Positions 6,931 through 9,600 of a stretch of 9,600 nt of DNA are shown here, in pieces. A program made the translations under genes and the position numbers. The stretch lies in the NCBI GenBank assembly GCA_019310865.1, contig JAFDDL010000102.1, forward strand, positions 1 to 9,600, in the 5' to 3' direction. The notes beneath the pieces were generated by a model that was not told the origin of the DNA, searched no databases, and saw nothing but the letters and a program-made list of their open reading frames with translations. The DNA is from Deltaproteobacteria bacterium. GTDB lineage: Bacteria > Desulfobacterota > Desulfobacteria > Desulfobacterales > JAFDDL01. The first letter of the stretch is position 1. The number at the start of each line of letters is the position of its first letter.

Positions 6931-7054
6931 AGGGACGTTCCCAACTTTTAAACTTTAGAGTTTAGGGGACGAGAGTTTAGGGGACGTTCCTAGAGTTTAG
7001 GGGACGTTCCTAACTTTTAAACTTTATTATCTTTTGAATTTTAAAAGTTAGGAA
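6931..7054. repeat. Second locus of the 435-589 repeat family, with tandem expansion
   Basis: This block lies between the pilX-like stop and the pilus ATPase start. Copy 6931-6957 (+) matches the 435-461 unit at 26 of 27 positions. Copy 7000-7026 (+) matches at 26 of 27, with TTCCT in place of TTCCC. Between them AGAGTTTAGGGGACG occurs three times (6957-6971, 6972-6986, 6992-7006). The stretch AGAGTTTAGGGGACGTTCCT is repeated exactly in tandem at 6972-6991 and 6992-7011. At 7040-7054 a 15-bp perfect inverse of 7007-7021 forms a hairpin with an 18-nt loop, ending 10 bases downstream of the pilX stop. The remaining part of the gap (6835-6930) is AT-rich, with only a weak TTCGG/CCGAA inverted repeat (6884-6900). 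No gene is seen in the gap. Confidence 0.85.
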
Positions 7055-7063
7055 AATTGGGCA

Positions 7064-8104
7064 CTAGATAGACTGCTGCCACGAACCCGCCACCATCTCA
7101 ATCTCAACCTGCGGGCCGGCAGCTTCATTAAAGGCATCCACGTATTCACCCACCAGTTGAACCACCGGCGACGTCCCGATCACCTGAATACCGCCGGCGC
7201 CGGCGATGATCTGCCCCGTTACCACCGGTTGCATGCTGTCGCCGGCCACGTCAATGACAAAACTGATCGCATTGGGCGCATAGATCACCCCATTTATGCG
7301 GGCATCCCCGGACAGTGACACGCGCTCGCCTTCCACAAAAATAATGCCCCCGAGCATTCTGTCGCCCGACAGACTCAAATCCCCTTTGACATGGATGATA
7401 TTGGGCACGGTGTTGGTGGGCGGATCGCGCCAGAAGCTGGTTTGCCCCGCCAGTGCCTGGTCCGCCTGCTGATTGTCCAGGGATGGGAAAAAACCCGAAG
7501 CCATTGCCGCCAGCGATCCCAGATTCACCGTTGGCATACCGGCATCGGCGTCAATCATGCGATCCCCCGGCCGCCCCTGGTCGTCAATACCCCGAATCGG
7601 CTGTCCCCCATTCCCCGTGACCGGTCCAGCTGTCACGACTGCCTTGCGCGGTGAATCAGCCGGCGGGCCCACCGCCGCAGACACCGATACCAGGCAGCCA
7701 AGCTGGGCGGTGGCATCCCGGGCCGTTCCGGTGATGGCCAATCCCACCACCGACGCCGGAAGCGTGTCGTCATAAAGTCCCTGACCGTCATCGATTCGAT
7801 CTGAGATGACAACCCGGTAGTCGCCCAGAGCAATCCCCAGATCCATTTGCCCGGCAAAGGTTCCGGGACCGTCAACGTCGTCTCCGCGCCACAGGGGATC
7901 TTGCTTCAACTGCACCATGGCCAGCTCCAGCCCGGCCTCTGCCATATAGAACGCTTGAAGCTGCTTTGTATAATTGAACACGATTTTCTGGTTCAGGTGG
8001 GACAGGGAATGGGCCGCAACACCGATCATCAGCAAAGTTGACATGATCATCAGGCACAGCACCAGGGCCATGCCGCGTTCATCGGTAAACCGGTTTCCAC
8101 ACAT
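7064..8104 (-). CDS. PilX-like type IV pilus minor pilin
   Basis: A 346-residue prepilin-like protein. The leader MCGNRFTDERG is followed by the hydrophobic helix MALVLCLMIMSTLLMIGVAA (residues 12-31), so prepilin peptidase would cut after G11. The usual Glu at mature position 5 is absent, which is common in PilX-type proteins. The helix continues into AFYMAEAGLELAM (51-63), the characteristic PilX_N motif. The C-terminal part (about 235-305) has short repeated strands with SLSGD turns (at 244 and 263), suggesting a beta-solenoid-like fold. The start at 8104 is fixed by AAGGAG (8111-8116) 6 nt upstream; an in-frame ATG at 8140 would add 12 residues upstream of that site. It should act with the PilW-like protein in priming the pilus or forming its tip. 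It lies 84 bases downstream of pilW in the same direction, so co-transcription is likely. Confidence 0.85.
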   Translation of the reverse strand: MCGNRFTDERGMALVLCLMIMSTLLMIGVAAHSLSHLNQKIVFNYTKQLQAFYMAEAGLELAMVQLKQDPLWRGDDVDGPGTFAGQMDLGIALGDYRVVISDRIDDGQGLYDDTLPASVVGLAITGTARDATAQLGCLVSVSAAVGPPADSPRKAVVTAGPVTGNGGQPIRGIDDQGRPGDRMIDADAGMPTVNLGSLAAMASGFFPSLDNQQADQALAGQTSFWRDPPTNTVPNIIHVKGDLSLSGDRMLGGIIFVEGERVSLSGDARINGVIYAPNAISFVIDVAGDSMQPVVTGQIIAGAGGIQVIGTSPVVQLVGEYVDAFNEAAGPQVEIEMVAGSWQQSI

Positions 8105-8144
8105 TCCGTACTCCTTAAAATTACCAATCACTGGATGCACTTTT

Positions 8145-8179
8145 CACTCAGCACTTAGCACTCAGCACTCAGCACTCAT
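8145..8179. repeat. Heptanucleotide tandem repeat, five CACTCAG-type units
   Basis: Five consecutive 7-bp units: CACTCAG, CACTTAG, CACTCAG, CACTCAG, CACTCAT. They fill most of the 84-base gap between the pilW-like stop (8189) and the pilX-like start (8104), ending about 30 bases upstream of the pilX ribosome binding site. The unit length is not a multiple of three, but the tract is intergenic, so changes in copy number would alter spacing rather than a reading frame. The second and third units include TTAGCACTC, equal to one CIRCE half-site, but the other half is missing. Confidence 0.85.
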
Positions 8180-8188
8180 CGATTAAGG

Positions 8189-9600
8189 TCACGGCAAGCT
8201 TATTATCACCACATCCGACCGCTCACTTCGATTGAATCCATGATCCAAGGCCTCAACAACATACCAATAGGTGTGACCGGCAGCCGGCGCCGAGTCGACA
8301 TAACCTGTACCACCACCCGGAATCAGGGTGTCGTTGAGCTGTTGATAGCCGGCGGCAGCGATTTTCCGGTAAATGTCATACCCGGCCAGATCACAGTCCA
8401 GGTTGTCATCCCAGGTGATGGTCACATCCCCAACGCCGGAGACCAATGCCGCCGCTGCGGTCGGCTGATCGGGCGGTTCGTCGTCTGAAACGGACAACTC
8501 CGGGGACCGGGGCCCGATACCACCGCTGTTAATGGCGGAAACCGCCACGTAAACCGTGGCCGATGGCAGATCACTGACATTCAGGACATATCCTGCCGCA
8601 TCCCCGGTACCCACATCCTCATGGAGGCCGAACACGCCCGGCACCGTATCGTAATAAATGCGATACCCGGTAACGGCGCAATTGCGATCATCCAGCTGAT
8701 CCGAACCGACGCCGGTCTGCACCGGGTTCCACGACATGAAAACCTCGCATTGAAAGGCGCCGGTCAACCCGGCATGCACGGTCAGGCCGTCCGGTGCTGC
8801 GGGTCGATCGCAGGTGGATGCGCTTTGCAGCGTTTTGGTGTTTCGGATTGCCACCACTGTGACCACTTCCAGCGTCCCGCGACTGCCCCGGCCGGCCATA
8901 CGAAGATCCGGCTGATCGGTTAACGCGGTGAGAACGATCTCGATGAGTCGATCCGAGCGCATCCTGAGCTTCAAATCCGAAATATTGTCCGCCACCGGCT
9001 GAAACCCGCCGGCATTGATCTTTCGTTTCAGTACCGGATGCCCTTTGGTATGCCGCTTGAACTTAGGATCATTGGCATCATTGAAAACCGCATAGCTAAC
9101 GATGCTCAATTCGCCCACCGGGGTACCGGCTGTATGAGACGAAGGCAGGGATTGATATCCCGTGGTCAGCGGGTCCGTATCGATCGTTAAAGTTCCCCCA
9201 TTGATGGCGCGCACCGTTGCAATCTGCGACAAGTATCCGATATGCACCAGATCCCCGATCCGATACTGGCTACGGGTGCGGCTCGCGGACAGCGTCAAGC
9301 CCAGGGAGGTCCCGGTCGCCGATCGGGACAGCGTTGTCGGATTGGACGACCCAGGAATCATGCATAAAAAGGTAACCATATCGGGAAGGCCCGGATTTGC
9401 CGCGGTGATTTTGGGATTGGCATCCAGGACCACCGCCATGGGAAGCGTGGGGATGTAGCGGGCTGGAACCCAGTCGCCCAGATGATCCAGAACCCAGGGA
9501 TCCACGGCCTTGTAGCCGGCCATTTTCAGCTCCCGAGTCATCATCTCCAAGGCCGGGCGCACATTTTGATCGCGCTCCATGCGCTCATCTTCCCGAAGAT
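8189..9600 (-). CDS. PilW-like minor pilin with two C-terminal FN3 domains (partial, 5' end outside window)
   Basis: The frame is open from the window edge to a TGA at 8189-8191. The first visible residues, LREDERMERDQNVRPALEMM followed by TRELKMAGY, match the helix-end region of PilW proteins (R-x-A-L-x-M-(M/I)-T-R-E-L-(R/K)-M-A-G-Y). The N-terminal prepilin leader and first helix therefore lie just outside. A beta-rich PilW body follows (YRIGDLVHIGYL, then a region to about 250, counting from the Met at 9580). The C-terminal 200 residues look like two fibronectin type III domains. The first (about 259-366) contains APDGLTVHAG, the core Trp in VFMSWNP and TGYRIYYD. The second (about 370-463) has VTITWDDN, LAGYDIYRK and a closing HTYWYVVEALDHGFNRS. 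This suggests an adhesive or extended tip. It is the most upstream gene seen of the pilW-pilX-ATPase cluster. Confidence 0.85.
   Translation of the reverse strand, partial: LREDERMERDQNVRPALEMMTRELKMAGYKAVDPWVLDHLGDWVPARYIPTLPMAVVLDANPKITAANPGLPDMVTFLCMIPGSSNPTTLSRSATGTSLGLTLSASRTRSQYRIGDLVHIGYLSQIATVRAINGGTLTIDTDPLTTGYQSLPSSHTAGTPVGELSIVSYAVFNDANDPKFKRHTKGHPVLKRKINAGGFQPVADNISDLKLRMRSDRLIEIVLTALTDQPDLRMAGRGSRGTLEVVTVVAIRNTKTLQSASTCDRPAAPDGLTVHAGLTGAFQCEVFMSWNPVQTGVGSDQLDDRNCAVTGYRIYYDTVPGVFGLHEDVGTGDAAGYVLNVSDLPSATVYVAVSAINSGGIGPRSPELSVSDDEPPDQPTAAAALVSGVGDVTITWDDNLDCDLAGYDIYRKIAAAGYQQLNDTLIPGGGTGYVDSAPAAGHTYWYVVEALDHGFNRSERSDVVIISLP

Noticed and set aside
8155..8163. TTAGCACTC, identical to one half of the CIRCE heat-shock operator
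   Set aside because: The inverted GAGTGCTAA half at the required 9-base distance is missing; the sequence is part of the 7-bp tandem repeat.

Overview
The window looks like a chromosomal segment of an anaerobic deltaproteobacterium (Desulfobacterota, probably Desulfobacterales such as a Desulfosarcina/Desulfococcus relative). This is inferred from the style of the GroEL and FmdB proteins, the deltaproteobacterial-type PilW/PilX/PilB set, the small bS22-like gene, and intergenic repeat families of a kind I associate with these genomes. No taxonomic marker was searched.

Left part (1-1200): the 3' end of hflC (+) is followed by two overlapping hairpins and a Rho-independent terminator. It converges on a very small, easily missed gene on the minus strand (257-355, TTG start) for a 32-residue basic protein of the AURKAIP1/COX24 (bS22) ribosomal family. 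Next comes a nested inverted-repeat element (435-589). After it lies an unrecognised 185-residue protein with an HExxH motif and a downstream Glu pair.

Middle part (1200-4910, all +): a good sigma70-type promoter precedes an FmdB-family zinc-ribbon gene. This is followed by groES and groEL, which end in a strong terminator. No CIRCE operator is visible. A separate promoter, followed by a short hairpin and T-run in the leader, precedes an exported LysM protein whose C-terminal region looks internally duplicated.

Right part (4910-9600, all -): a type IV pilus cluster read right to left. It holds a PilW-like minor pilin (5' end outside the window) carrying two C-terminal fibronectin type III domains, a PilX-like minor pilin with a beta-repeat C-terminal region, and a PilB/GspE-family assembly ATPase. 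A 7-bp tandem repeat lies between pilW and pilX. A second copy of the 435-589 repeat family, partly expanded into a 20-bp tandem, lies between pilX and pilB.

Functionally the left half is a proteostasis/translation neighbourhood (HflC, a ribosomal small protein, a putative metalloprotease-like protein, GroESL) and the right half is a surface-pilus assembly module. The least explained items are the HExxH protein, the two-locus repeat family, the FN3-bearing PilW and the tiny bS22-like gene.
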